A DNA stretch of 64,000 nucleotides, taken from contig OW028574.1 of assembly GCA_932294295.1 (NCBI GenBank), positions 32,878,165 to 32,942,164 of the forward strand, in the 5' to 3' direction. Each line of letters opens with the position of its first letter. The stretch's first letter is position 1. This document shows, in pieces, positions 35,080 through 47,300 of this stretch. The stretch is from Alitta virens. Lineage: Eukaryota > Annelida > Polychaeta > Phyllodocida > Nereididae. The position numbers were made by a program, and so were the translations under genes. The notes under the pieces were generated by a model. It searched no databases. It was not told where the DNA came from and saw only the letters and a program-made list of their open reading frames with translations.

Positions 35080-35747
35080 GGGGGTTTCACACATAGCCGG
35101 ATCAGACGCCGGAGCGTCCCGGAGGTCAACTCCGGAATACTCCCGCATACTCCGGGGAAAGCCGTATAGACATCGTGTTCATGTCCGGGATTGTCCGGCA
35201 TTGTCCGTCATTGTCCGGGGCGCTCCGGGAGCACCTTGGGACTCCGGGGGAAAAAATTAAACATGTTTAATTTTTCATGCCGGAGTTCCCGGAGTAATTT
35301 AATCCGTGTAGATCCGTGTAGATCCGTGTAGACCCGTGTAGACCCGTGTAGACCCGTGTAGACGCCCAGTAGACTCCGCCGATCTCCGTATTGACTCCGG
35401 CATGTCTCCGGCTACATCCGGCGTCAACCGGGCATGAATATTTCGCCGCCATTAACGCCGGAGAGTACAAGGAGCCACAACGGATCCACACGAATGAACA
35501 CGGTGTAAAGACCGGTGATATCCGCGAAGGCACCGTGAAAATCCGCTTCACTCCTCACTCTAAACGGGACAGTCGTGTTAGCGCCGTGTTGCTTCTTGTT
35601 GAGACCGTATTGACATCGTGTACACATCGCCAAACATTTATTTTTTGTTGACATTTAACAGCTCTTTGATCCCGGAACCCCCCGGAGGTAATAAAATGTT
35701 ACTCCGGGACGCTCCGGCGTTTGATCCGGCTATGTGTGAAACCCCCT
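35080..35747. mobile_element. TTAA-flanked fold-back element, CCGGAG subfamily
   Basis: TTAA flanks both sides (35076-35079 and 35748-35751). The terminal inverted repeats begin GGGGGTTTCACACATAGCCG and match for about 45 bp. The interior is dense in CTCCGG and has a GTAGACCCGT array (35300-35365). Open frames on both strands here are by-products of the GC-rich repeat, not genes. Confidence 0.72.
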
Positions 35748-35751
35748 TTAA

Positions 35752-36900
35752 ATAAAGCTTTAGTGTTATGACGGGCTTTGAACAACAACAATTTAAATAA
35801 CTAAACGGTATTTTATATGCTGCATTGATTTTCGGGATAGATTTAAGCTGAAGCTTCCCTGTGAACGTCACCAAGAAAGCGACCTCAGAATTAAATCCTA
35901 AGGGATTAAGCAAATACAATTTAGCTTTCGACTTGATTTATTTACTACATTAGAACTTAACAATTAGGGCCATATTGGCAACTTTACCCTTAATGGTGAG
36001 GTAAACATATATATTAAGATATATCTTAATGGAGAAGGTGAAATACACCAGCGAGTGTACAATTGGTTCCTAGATTTGGTAGTCTTACTATTCAAGTGGT
36101 CGTAATTAGATTTTAATAATTAGATAATTATAAGTAAGATAGTTTTAATAATTAGGTGGTCTAAATAGTCTGGTTATCTCAATGTGTAGGTTGTAAAGCC
36201 TCAATTGATGAGCCGATATTTTCATCTGTAATTTAGGTGAAATTACGCAATTATGCATTTGGTAAAATTACCCTTTTGAAATAAGTGAATGTTTCTCTCC
36301 AGTATTTTTCAAGGTGTCTGATCACAGAATTCCACGATTCATTAAAACAAATTAACCAAAAACATTGAAAATGACTGAATATATGTACATGCCAAATCAT
36401 AACGCGAATTTTGGGACTCATTTTGAAGACAATACAAAACATTTTAAAAAGAGTCATGTCTGACATTGAAGTTGGTCATAAAGGGAGATGCTGATGTATT
36501 GGCTACACCTGGTATTTATGTGAATTCTGGGAAGGAGCAAATCGGTAGAATTCAGCAATATTTGTGAAATTTATTATATTTTTGACATATCTATGGTTTT
36601 ATAAGACAAACAACCGCATTAAGCTGTAGGTTGCTTTCAAAGGAAGAAACATGTGCAACAGCAGTCATTAAACACCACAATAGACAGCTCATGAATAATT
36701 AGAATCTCATGTTTTTATGCTACTTAAATTTAGAAAATGAAATATCCATGGCAATATTTCACACGTAAAAACTGACTAAGTAGTCGAAGAAAATGTTATT
36801 ACATGCAATGTAGGGCCAACCCTAGCAGGATATGAGTTTTAAAATTAGAGCTTCGTCTTTTAAAGATCACCTCACTCATAAGTCCACCTATCATAAAAAA
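35752..36900 (+). other. Intron, no gene seen
   Basis: AT-rich; its end (36810-36900) is the left flank copy of the 66-bp array. Confidence 0.5.
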
Positions 36901-37296
36901 TTGTATATCTCTTGCAACGTAGGGCCAACCTTGGGCCAACCCTAGCAGGATATGAGTTCATAAAAATTGTATATCTCTTGCAACGTAGGGCCAACCTTGG
37001 GCCAACCCTAGCAGGATATGAGTTCATAAAAATTGTATATCTCTTGCAACGTAGGGCCAACCTTGGGCCAACCCTAGCAGGATATGAGTTCATAAAAATT
37101 GTATATCTCTTGCAACGTAGGGCCAACCTTGGGCCAACCCTAGCAGGATATGAGTTCATAAAAATTGTATATCTCTTGCAACGTAGGGCCAACCTTGGGC
37201 CAACCCTAGCAGGATATGAGTTCATAAAAATTGTATATCTCTTGCAACGTAGGGCCAACCTTGGGCCAACCCTAGCAGGATATGAGTTTTAAAATT
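36901..37296. repeat. 66-bp tandem repeat, six units, open on both strands
   Basis: The unit starting TTGTATATCTCTTGCAACG recurs every 66 bp (36901, 36967 and so on) with almost no variation. Because 66 is divisible by three and no stop falls in one frame per strand, a 126-codon plus frame and a 128-codon minus frame result, each a 22-residue repeat. No start context, splice site or flanking coding sequence supports translation. Flanks 36810-36900 and 37278-37350 are also near-copies (AAAATTAGAGCTTC, CTCACTCATAAGTCCACC), so the array probably grew inside a duplicated segment. Confidence 0.85.
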
Positions 37297-37637
37297 AGAG
37301 CTTCAACTTAAAAAGATCACCTCACTCATAAGTCCACCTATCATCACAAATATCATATCTCATCTGTCATTACAAAGAAGATTAGTAATAAAGCTGTATT
37401 TGAGGCCACGTGACCAGTGAATTAACTTAAGTGAGTGGTATATTCAAAACAGTTCCTGCTCAAAACAAAAAAAAGGTCTTGACATTTCTATGGGGTTTTT
37501 TTTGGGGTTTTTTTGGACTGGAATGGTACCAAGTTACACCTCAACTTTCAAACGGATGATACAACATCTCAATCACAATAACTCTGCTGTTTCCTCCAGC
37601 AGAAGCCTAGCTAATGATGACTGAGAGCAAAATATTA

Positions 37638-37815
37638 CAGCCAATTTCGTAAACTTGGAAACTAATCTTATACACACGGAAGCCATACTCCAGATGACGT
37701 CGCGGGAGCTCAGAACTCTTATTGGCTGAGGGACTGCAATAACCAAACGGGAGCCCTGGATTCATATGATATGACGTCCTCTGGAGTTAAGCTTCCGAGT
37801 CTATGAAATTGGCTG
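37638..37815. mobile_element. Palindromic MITE, CAGCCAATTTC family, copy 1
   Basis: Ends CAGCCAATTTC and its complement are flanked by TA (37636-37637; 37816-37817). Inner words ACTTGGAAACTAATCTTAT and GACGTC are partly inverted. A second copy is at 52328-52437. Confidence 0.7.
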
Positions 37816-37817
37816 TA

Positions 37818-39200
37818 AAAAAAATTTGATAAGATAAGAAACAGCACTACTACTACTGTTAGTGAAATTTGTGACAGCCCATTCCGTACAACACTTGAGG
37901 ATATTCAAATTACAATACATATAAAATTTAATATAAGGTTTGGGGACATTAGAAATTTGTAAGAGAAACTTAATAATTTAGCTTGCAAAATGTTTTTACG
38001 TATCTGGTAATTGCAAAAATAAAAAACACCTAAAAACTAATCTAGTTATGCTACATTAATAAACACCTCAAAATGAATCTAGTTATTTCTCGGAAATGTC
38101 TCATCAAGTTTTGTGCCATTTAGTGCAATGAATATTGGCTTTTAAGTTTCACTAGGAGTCACTGAAAATGCTATACATCATGGCACTATACGTAAAGCAG
38201 AATTAACAATCCTGACGAAAAAGAAAACATTTCAAGCTAATGGTAGTATATTGTATAGTTGGACACATAACTATTCATACATGTTAATGAATAGCCAATT
38301 TTATAGTTTTTATGGCTGGCAATTTGTCTCATGGCCCATTCATTAAAATTGATGGAAATTTGCTGAATGTCAATTTGTAGGGTAATGGCCTCTCTAGCTT
38401 TTCATTTATTCATCGCTTTTTTGGACATTTGAGAATTGGAAGTTCTCAGTCATAATTAAAAGCATTGATTCCTCTTGCATGTTTTGAAGTAACAGACATT
38501 TGACCTAAAAAAGCCCTCAGTATTGGAACTATACATATTATTCTACTCAAATTCAACAAATACATAAATGAATGATACTTCATTGGTGAAAAAGTTTGAC
38601 CCTTACACTTCTAATTTGAATGAATTAATGAATAAATAAAAAATAACTTAAATATCACAGTAAAGATACTATAAGCATTTCCATCTTGTAAAGTGATATA
38701 AAAGATCTTGTCATCTATTATGACAATAATAGTTAATTTTAGGTAATTAATCCGTAGAAGCATAGAGAATCGTATGGTTACTATCTGGTAGCTATTGGAG
38801 AGTCTTATGTAATATAGACTGTAGTATGACTAATATTCTGAAACAAAATAAGAGATGAATTCTTTCAATATTTCAATCATCAGGAATGTGCAAAATCTTG
38901 GGCATGATGAGTAACTATAATGAAAGAGCATTAATTTTATCAAACGCCGAACTATTTTAAAACAACAAAAAAGAAGGATTTTGTAGAAGTTTTAAAATAA
39001 AAGAAATTAGATTAAGAGAAACAAGTTCTTTAAATGGTTTGAGGCTGTGGTTTAAATTGGTTTTCTCCTGGCAAATGCTTCTTCCATTAATCTTATAAAT
39101 GGTGTAGTGGAGATTATTTCTAACAACATGAGACAGTTGTTTTAAATCATATAGTTAGTTACCTTTGCCATTACCATTAATTCTTCGACTAACACTAATA
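37818..39200 (+). other. Intron, nothing recognised
   Basis: Contains a two-copy AACACCTAAAA...AATCTAGTTAT repeat at 38025-38095. No supported frame. Confidence 0.45.
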
Positions 39201-39321
39201 TCTCAGATAGAATTCTAAATCGGCCCAGCATCGTTTCTATATTGGCCACTGTCGGTACAACATCGTATCAACATCGCCAACATCGTGCCGATGTTGATAC
39301 GATTTAGAATGCTATCTGAGA
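39201..39321. mobile_element. MITE, AGATAGCATTCCAAATCG family
   Basis: Ends TCTCAGATAGAATTCTAAAT and ATTTAGAATGCTATCTGAGA are inverted repeats. The interior is built from CATCG/GGCCC words (AACATCGTATCAACATCGCC). Confidence 0.75.
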
Positions 39322-39364
39322 TGTACCACATAGGTTACATGTCATACTTTCACAGCTGTTCCAA

Positions 39365-39625
39365 CTAAAGTATTACCACTACTACCATTACTACCATGAC
39401 TACTACCACTACTACTACTATTACTACCACTACTACCACTATTCCCATTACTACTACTACCATGACTACCACCTACCACTGCTACCACTACTACTACTAC
39501 CACTACTACTACCACTACTACCATTACTTCCTCTACTACCACTACTACCATTACTACCACTAATACTACTACTATAATTACTACCACTACTACCATTTTT
39601 ACCACTACTACTACTACCACCACTA

Positions 39626-39656
<31 letters not shown>

Positions 39657-39700
39657 CATGACTACCACTACTACCACAACAACTACTACTACCACTATTA
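39365..39700. repeat. ACC/ACT trinucleotide repeat
   Basis: More than 300 bp of imperfect (ACTACC/ACTACT) units. Frames read polyvaline or polyserine on the minus strand; these are not genes. Confidence 0.9.
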
Positions 39701-40289
39701 CAGTAGTACTGCATCGTTACTGCACTGTTACTTCCGTATGGCAAACCACTACTGTGGCCAGAATGAGCAACTTCTTACAGCAGCTGTAGCCAGTAAATGC
39801 AGTCCACAGGAAGAAATCCCATTTGTCCTCCATTATTTTCTGGCACTTGATCCAATTGAGAGAAACCCGATTTCATTGGGACATTGTTTTCTGGAAACCC
39901 AGAAACACAAGAAACCTACATTGTTAGGTGCTTTCTACAATGGTTAGAGCAGAATAATAAGAAACCTTTCTCCACACAATGGAATTTTTGCAGAAAAACA
40001 ACCACAATATTCAAGTTCTGATATATTCTGCTTATTATCTTATCTGTTTTTACCCCTAAATTTAATGATGAAAAATATGAAAAGAGGAAATATTGTTCTG
40101 CATATTATAAATGTTGATTACTTCTGTATGACAATGTAGTTAAAGGATTATATTAGTCAATAATTTGACCAAGATGAACTAAGATTTTGATGCGGTCCTT
40201 CAAAGTGCACTTGGGTTTAAGTTAGTTTTATCAGGACGGCAGGCAGCTCAAATATTTGATATTTTCTCGATATTGTGTCCTCGCTCTTT

Positions 40290-40554
40290 AGGCATAGATA
40301 GATAGAGAGATAGACAGACAGACAGACAGATAGATAGATAGACAGATAGATAGACAGATAGTTGGATCGATAGATAGATAGTAAATAGATAGATAGACAG
40401 ATAAATAGATAGATAGACAGATAGACAGATAGATAGATAGATCGATAGACAGATAGATAGATAGATTTATTGACAGATAGACAGACAAATAGATAGATAG
40501 ATTGATAGATAGACCGATAGACAGACAAATAGATAGATAGACAGATAAATATTC
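40290..40554. repeat. GATA/GACA microsatellite
   Basis: Interrupted GATA and GACA tetramers run to about 20 bp before the exon at 40576. Apparent Tyr/Ser-rich frames on the minus strand are artefacts. Confidence 0.9.
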
Positions 40555-40575
40555 ATATCAATGTTGTCATTGCAG

Positions 40576-40710
40576 ATGTTCCAGAGTCCATGTGTCCTAG
40601 TGCTTCTGCATCAAACGCCTCCTCAGCATCCCTGATGACTGATGCTAATTCATCCGCATCTCTAGATTCAGGAGACTGCTGCCAGCGACTTCATAGAGAC
40701 TATTGCTCAG
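40576..40710 (+). CDS. Ser/Ala-rich linker exon
   Basis: A phase 1-1 exon of 135 nt lies between acceptor tgttgtcattgcag and donor gtaggc and is open in the frame inherited from the previous exon. It encodes a low-complexity stretch rich in Ser, Ala and Asn (ASASNASSASLMTDANSSAS) followed by GDCCQRLHRDYCSG. I recognise no domain. A flexible, possibly O-glycosylated linker before another module is the simplest reading, and the sequons NAS and NSS suggest N-glycosylation. It starts only about 20 bp after a GATA/GACA microsatellite. The splice signals and matching phase support it; the unusual composition keeps confidence moderate. Confidence 0.6.
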
Positions 40711-43700
40711 GTAGGCCAAATATTTTCTTAATCTTTTTCAGATTGGAACGATTGGATTGGCTCTGGGATTTTGTTAAGGGCAATACAATAAAAAACACGA
40801 CATACAGTACATCTTTATGAAAGTGGTTGACTTTTAACATTAGCCATTATAAGCCATACCTGAACCAATTCAACCAAAAGCTGGGTCAATAGCACCCCTA
40901 TGATAAACCATCCCTCGTCAGTTGCAGGGTACAGCTGCTTAATTTATAATTATTAATAAATTAATTATAATTAAGTAAATTAATAACAGTAATTGAGTGT
41001 CAGGTTTTTTTTGTATATATGGAATGAATTCTCGGAGGACATCTTGCAGGTGCTTGTATTTGTTTTTCTAAGAAAACTGTGCAGCCAACCATTTATTCTT
41101 GCATGGGGGGAACAGCAGTTGATTGACATCATTATTTGAGTTCAGATAACAAGACATGGGAGTTGGGTAGGTGATGTTCTTACAAATATCACACGATTGC
41201 TCACGTGACATCTCTCATTGTTTGTCATTTAATGCGATGGTTTTTCTATTGTTTCCCTGTATTCATTTGGGCCTAATATGCCTATGTGTGGATTAGTACA
41301 CCTGTATGTCTATATTAAGGAATCCTGTTAGAAGATATAATTGCCTGCAGAAATAATGGTGACATCCAAACATTCTATTGTATAAGCCCCTGGAAGTCAT
41401 TATTACAGCCAGTAACCCTGCACGTATTATATTGTATAAAAAGCGGATGGTGAGGAGACCCAATATGCAGTTTTGCTGGCCGAAGCTAGTCAGTGATATT
41501 GTGCGAGGCGTAAATTTAATTCTTAATGTTATTTATTTATATATATATATTTTTTAATTTTTTTTTTTTGTTGCTAGTTTTACTTTAACATGACCAATAT
41601 ATCTTTCCAATATCAGGATTTATTGGTCCTGTCATGTGATGTGCATGCTGATTGGCTATTACAATTGAGGTCTAAAATATAATCGCTGACTGTGCTGGGG
41701 CAATACAAGTGAAGGACACCACACATATGGTAAATGTCTGACATGGCGTGTTATTTCCTCGGTAATATCCATGAGTGGAAATGACTTGTCTTAGAGGACT
41801 GCACTTCCGTTTCAAACTCTGTATTGCCTTTTGTCATGGAGTGCACCATCTGAATACCTGAACAGTGCAATGAGTGCATATTCATTATTTGTTTAGCTGC
41901 TCTTGTGTCTCCACCATGTTCTATTATTCAAGGGAGGGATTGTACTTTTTCATTGCATAGTTTGAAACAATGAGAATTGTTCTCAAAAAGCGCCCTCTAG
42001 CGCGGACCGGCTAAATTAATATCACCATATCTATTTTCTCCCAGACTGCACCCCAATTAACTATTCATGAAGCTGAAACAATGTGGATTTGGTTCTCCTC
42101 TGTCAAATTTCTTAAAAGAGACAGCAATTGTTCGTGTCTTGATCAATTATGACGATGCCAAACAACAGAGTTCTCATGTTTTCATGCGTCTATTCTTCTG
42201 GCCTATTTTTCACTGTTATTCTTTGAGAACTTACTACAGGCTCGTTAGAATACCAAATAGGCAACATTTTAATGACACCCGATTGTTCTAGGCCTGCACT
42301 TCTCTATTAAGACCATTATACAATCATTTCCATAAAAATTATTGTACTATGGTGGCCTAATAATTAATTGTGAGGTATAGGTCCATTTGGGACTTTCAAG
42401 AGGTGGTCATATTACCAAGGTTCTTTATATTCTGGTCTGGTTTAAAGACTGGCTCAAACGTCCTCACAAGAGATTATTTTTGTAATTTCCTATCGATTTC
42501 CTTGTTTTGTTTGCCTATAATCACTTTTATTCCACCCTATAATCACTTTTATTCCATTTCCTTTTTAATCCTACAGAACATTTCTTCTTCATCTCATCTA
42601 ATTGCTTTCTTTGTGAACGTAAATCAGGCGGCATTCTTTCTTCTGATTGAACTTGCAACAGCCAAGACACTATTCCATCAGGAAACAAATGGTCTTGGTT
42701 ACTTTAATTATTTTCTCATCATTTATACTTAATCCAGCTCTTTTTGTGGTATCTTTCAGATCTGATATAATTTGTGGGACGAGGGGGACCTAGAGTTTTA
42801 TGAGTGTCATATATCAGTTATTTACTTTTCTGTAGCTGTCATACTAATGAGAATATACGAGTAATCCTATCAGCTCTACTCATATACGTGTCACACTGTC
42901 AAATATTTCATTGTTCCATTGTGTGATGATACAGGGATTTCCACTGTGACGTGTTAATCCCCACCACCGACAGGGGGCTCTGCTGTTAACACAGGAACCA
43001 GCCGCACCAGTGCCAACAGCCTAATAAGTGCATTATGGGAGATACAAACTACTTAGCTGCCATGGCAACTGACAAATAATCAACCTATAAAATTATGACA
43101 TATCCAGTACTTTTAATGGAGCCATTGTCAGGTGTACAATAGCAAGAAATGTGCCGCGTGCAAAATGTAAGAATAGCAGACGAAGGCGGGAAAAATGTAA
43201 ATGACCTTGTTTTGTTGTCATAAGAATCCATTAGCTTACCCCATAATGCCACACCATCTAGTCGTAATCTAAGAATTCCCTGCAATTTTTAGTAGGGACC
43301 TATTGTATCATTATTTTTGCGTTTGTCAGACATTATTTGCCTATAGGCCTATATTACGTAGCTTTAGAAGATGGCGCCACTGGTGGTGGGTGGAATAGGG
43401 GTTTAGAAGAGTTTATTCTTTGCTCCATGGCAGGCCTATGTGTCCTCGAAGTTGGGTCCAGCTATTATCTTGCTAAATTCAGTAGCCTTATTGTGTCTCC
43501 TTTAGGCTGGAACAAGCAAGACTTTAAGATATATTGAACCAGATAATGATTACCTTTCTAAATCATGTAAAAAAAAAATATATAATAAAAACCAGAGATC
43601 TGCAAGTTAAGAAGTGAGTGCCACTAATTTCTGTAATAATTAATGGAGATATTTTATGACTTTAACAGGTACTTGCCGAATCTTGCACTCCCAACATTAT

Positions 43701-43987
43701 GATATGATTTTAGTGTCATTTTCCGTTATGAGTTATCGATCTTATATGATTCATAACTCACTTCTTATCTGAGTATATTTTTTGCCATGTAGACCTACTT
43801 CTCATAAAATGTTAAAAACTAGCCTACGAGAGAGCCTGGTTTACAGACATAACTCGTGCAGCATCTAGTCCAGATTTGGCTTTGTGGAAAATTCAACTGT
43901 GGCTTCAACAGGGAGGTGAAATGTAGTGTAGGCCTAATAGAGTCAGACTGACCTTAATAGCATACAATGGCTAATGCAATCTATGTC
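40711..43987 (+). other. No further exon recognised
   Basis: The gene must continue past the donor at 40711, but no MAM, LDLa or other extracellular module was found here. A 120-codon hydrophobic plus frame at 42370-42732 looks like chance. A CTCF-like word is at 41985-42000. Confidence 0.45.
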
Positions 43988-44065
43988 CCAGGTAGCATTC
44001 CAAATCGGGCCAGCGTCGTTTCTACATCGTTTGGACGTCGATACGATTTGGAATGCTTTCTGTGG
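43988..44065. mobile_element. Short MITE, AGATAGCATTCCAAATCG family
   Basis: CCAGGTAGCATTCCAAATCG and CGATTTGGAATGCTTTCTG form the ends of a 78-bp hairpin. The interior GGGCCAGCGTCG word is shared with the other copies. Confidence 0.7.
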
Positions 44066-44104
44066 TAGATTGGAATTTTAAACTAGTCTAAACTTGCCTA
44101 TCAC

Positions 44105-44275
44105 TGCTTATTTTGACTCGGTGTCTATGCTGCGGCAAGTAAAAGACCTCACCCATGGGGTAAATGTGTAATATGGTGTGGACTTCGAAAGCTTATCATC
44201 TGATCGTTACGTCTGCTGGCAGCTGACTAAGCTTCAGACCCAGTAGCATTGAGACATTGAACATTGACTCTAAAC
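44105..44275 (+). mobile_element. SINE body fragment next to GACA microsatellite
   Basis: TGTCTATGCTGCGGCAAGTA, AAAGACCTCACCCATGGGG and TGGTGTGGACTTCGAAAGC match the body of the SINE at 13530. The tail runs into a GACA repeat (44279-44329), which may derive from the SINE's GACAGACA 3' end. Confidence 0.7.
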
Positions 44276-44278
44276 TAC

Positions 44279-44329
44279 AGGACAGACAGACAGACAGACA
44301 GCCAGACAGCTAGACAGACAGACAGACAG
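44279..44329. repeat. GACA microsatellite
   Basis: About twelve GACA units with minor interruptions at the tail of the SINE fragment 44105-44275. Confidence 0.85.
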
Positions 44330-47300
44330 ACATAATTATATGATAAATGTAGCTTCTTCAGTATGTTTTGGCTTCACCTTACAAAACCACTTGTTAGATG
44401 CAGCGCAGAAATGTAGGACAAAAAGAAGTTTAATCACTATAGTAATAATGTAATTTTTTTCCCCTTTTGTTACGACATACCATGCTATAGAGGATTGGGA
44501 TTTTATGAGCAGGCGTGGTTGGGAATCCCAGCTGGAACGGCAACAGTCAGTTTTACGATTGGGCTTATAACATTAGCAAAAGGTCTAGTTCCACGAAAGA
44601 CTGCTTAAATTAACTTCATGTAACCCCAATCTGGTATACGAATTGTTCATCGGTGTGTTCCAAGGCAATGGCTTCTACTTCAGGGGTTGCGAAGTTATTG
44701 CATTGTCTTGATAAGAGCAAATTGTCTTCGTTTTCGGCAATATTTTGACGCCCATGGCAGTTTAGAATCTTTAAATTAATCAGGCCCATTTGTCACGTTA
44801 AAAATACATGTATAGCTTGTATTACAGAAGTATGGGCTTAGGCTTAGTCTGTAGGCTGATGTGCGCCAATGATTTTTTCATGCCAAAGTTTGAAACAAAT
44901 CTTCAGGGCAGAACGTGCTACGAGTTAACAGTAGTGCAAATTTTGAATTAAAACTTTTCAAACAAAAGTCTCTAAAAACTGCTTAAGCCTAAAATTCTGC
45001 ATCTTTTCGGATTTAGTAAGGAATGCCCCCCAGTAAAAAAAAAGTTTTACTCAATCAAAAATACGGAATATATAATACAAGGCAACAATAAAACGAGAAA
45101 AATAAAAAATAAACAATGGACTTAATTTTCGTATTGTCAACACCATTTTTCAGTGAAAAGAGAAAAAAAATATATATATATGTATAACGCTGATAATGAT
45201 TGAAACGTGATTTTGAATAGGATTTTGAATAGGATTTTAAAAAGGATTTTGTAATAACAGATTTTATCTGAAACTGCATATTTCCTGAATAAATATATTT
45301 TTTTATTATTATTTATTATTATTATAACATGGTGCATGAAAATGGCCACTTAGTAAAAATTAATAATATTTATCGAATTAATTAATATTTTTTCCCAAAA
45401 AGCAGACTCATTTGTTGGTTTATGAGGCTGGGGTGGGGAGTATTACTAAAGCGTATGATAATCCATAATTAATTAATTTATTGAAATAGTAAAAGACATT
45501 GTAAAATTTGGTTAAATTGGCGTGAATTAAACGGGCGAAGAAGGGTACCTAGCATTTTGCTCCGGAATATAGATTTTCCCATAAAGGCAATTTGAATATA
45601 GAATAAACATCATAAACGAGGTCACTTTATATTTCAACATTCAATATCACTAAAATAAAGGCTAACACAAATGCAGTACATGATCTAGTTGATATGAACT
45701 CCAAGTATGTAAATGTAATACATGAAGAATCGCTCCACTGGGATGTCCCAATATCGACCCTCTGTTTATTGCTCACCAACAATGTCATGGCCTCTAGAAA
45801 AATTGATCCTTATTTTTATTATTTATGTATTATAAACATCGTTTATAATTAGATTCACTGGTGCGATTACTTTTGGGCGATGAATCCCATAGTTCAGGCA
45901 CACTTCACATCTCTACCTAAATTGTGGTGCCTTGTACTTGGTGTCTATGCTAGGGCAAGTATAAGACCCCACCCATTGGGTAAATGTGTACCTGTGAAGC
46001 TTCAGACCAGTAGCATTTAGACAATATTATATAATTTAAAAAAAAGAGGCTAAAGTCACTTTAATATTGAGTGTTATATATATTATATTTATTTCATACC
46101 AAACACAGGTACAGAAATAAGTGCAAATTAAATTTGAAAATTTAAATCATGAGATCCATTAAAATGTGTAAATGTTCATGTTATAGATGGTGAACGAGTA
46201 ACTAAGACCGACCAACCTTACAAGATTTATTAACCCCTTGTCAACAAACCTTTTTCACAATTCGGGTTGACTGGGAATTTGACATGAATTATTATATATA
46301 TAATATTTATTGACAGTATTATGTCAAATATGTAATTTTTATCGCAAACATCAATACATTAAAATTCAACAGAAAAGTTTGCAAAACATGAGGACACTGT
46401 ACATTTTAAAATAAAATAAATAGAAATTCATTAAAATACAATAAAAAATGAAAATAAATTTATTACTGGTTCTAGCCACCAAGTGAATGTTATTTACATA
46501 GATGATTATAGTTAACATCATATCAGCAATTCTATGTACTATATAATATAATTATTGATGACATTATTATGAATCTCAAGGGCGAGTAAAAAAAATCGCC
46601 CTGATAGTGACAACTGACTTGTAATGCCTCATTGTCTTACAGAAATGGGGACATTTATCATTCATTTTCTTTCAGGTATCTGTTTCCCCTTTATAAACCT
46701 GTCCCATTAATCCATTGAATGAATTATTCATCCATGTGCACCCAAGCGACAAGATGTTATTGTCTCATTGCGATGTCAGTGGCTGCTTTTGCCTGGCTCC
46801 CGCATCATTAGCTTGTGGCTATTGATCTTGGGGAATTTAACTTCATAACGTTACAGCTAAATACCTGTAGCTTCAATGGACAACAAAATATGCAGACACA
46901 GTAAACAATAACCAATGACTACTTATCACTGAACTTATAGAAAAGTTTGTATTTTGCTGGCCTTTTGGTGTATCCCACAATATAATAGGACGGCAATGGC
47001 TTTTTGATGTCACACTTTTTTTATTGTCTGCCTAATGCTATTCTGAATGTTTGAACTTTGTTGGATCACTGAAGCGGAAAGCAGATTTAAGTCACAGTGC
47101 TGATCTCAATTCGCAATTAGCAGTATCGGACAATACAACAGGAACTATGTCTGTGAGATTCCCAAAACTGTAGAAGATTGAGGGGTCAATTTTCTGTACG
47201 CCATCTAGTTGCTGAGAAATTGATCAATAATACTCAGCAATTTGCTAAGAATCTCTAGCATTTCGTAATAACAAAGTCATACCCCTTTTTTCACACAATT

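Larger units (their letters stand above)
15121..40710 (+). other. Gene span: MAM/LDLa multidomain protein (seven internal exons seen)
   Basis: Seven exons with AG acceptors and GT donors encode, in order, the end of one MAM domain, one LDLa module, a full MAM domain and a Ser/Ala-rich linker. The exon phases chain without conflict: 2-1, 1-1, 1-1, 1-0, 0-2, 2-1, 1-1 (entry-exit). Proteins of this kind (the MALRD1-like group and other MAM/LDLa proteins) are secreted or single-pass membrane proteins used in adhesion or ligand binding; MAM and LDLa domains fold outside the cell with disulphides and, in LDLa, calcium. No signal peptide, transmembrane segment, start or stop codon is visible, so this is an internal fragment. 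Introns of about 9.1, 0.3, 0.3, 6.1, 2.0 and 6.7 kb separate the exons, and the large ones are filled with mobile elements. Family assignment is confident; orthology to any one named gene is not. Confidence 0.85.

Noticed and set aside
35057..35654. Arg/Gly-rich frames on both strands
   Set aside because: They lie within the TTAA-flanked fold-back element and follow its CCGG-rich words.
36872..37292. Paired 126/128-codon repeat proteins
   Set aside because: A stop-free 66-bp unit gives both frames; nothing supports translation.
36901..37296. CRISPR-like array
   Set aside because: Units are contiguous without unique spacers, and the window is animal DNA.
39342..39744. Polyvaline and polyserine frames
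   Set aside because: Produced by the ACC/ACT trinucleotide repeat.
40217..40528. Tyr/Ser/Leu-rich minus-strand frames
   Set aside because: GATA/GACA microsatellite.
42370..42732. 120-codon hydrophobic plus-strand frame, considered as a membrane segment of the MAM/LDLa gene
   Set aside because: No acceptor in the right phase, no positive-inside pattern, and composition expected from T-rich DNA.
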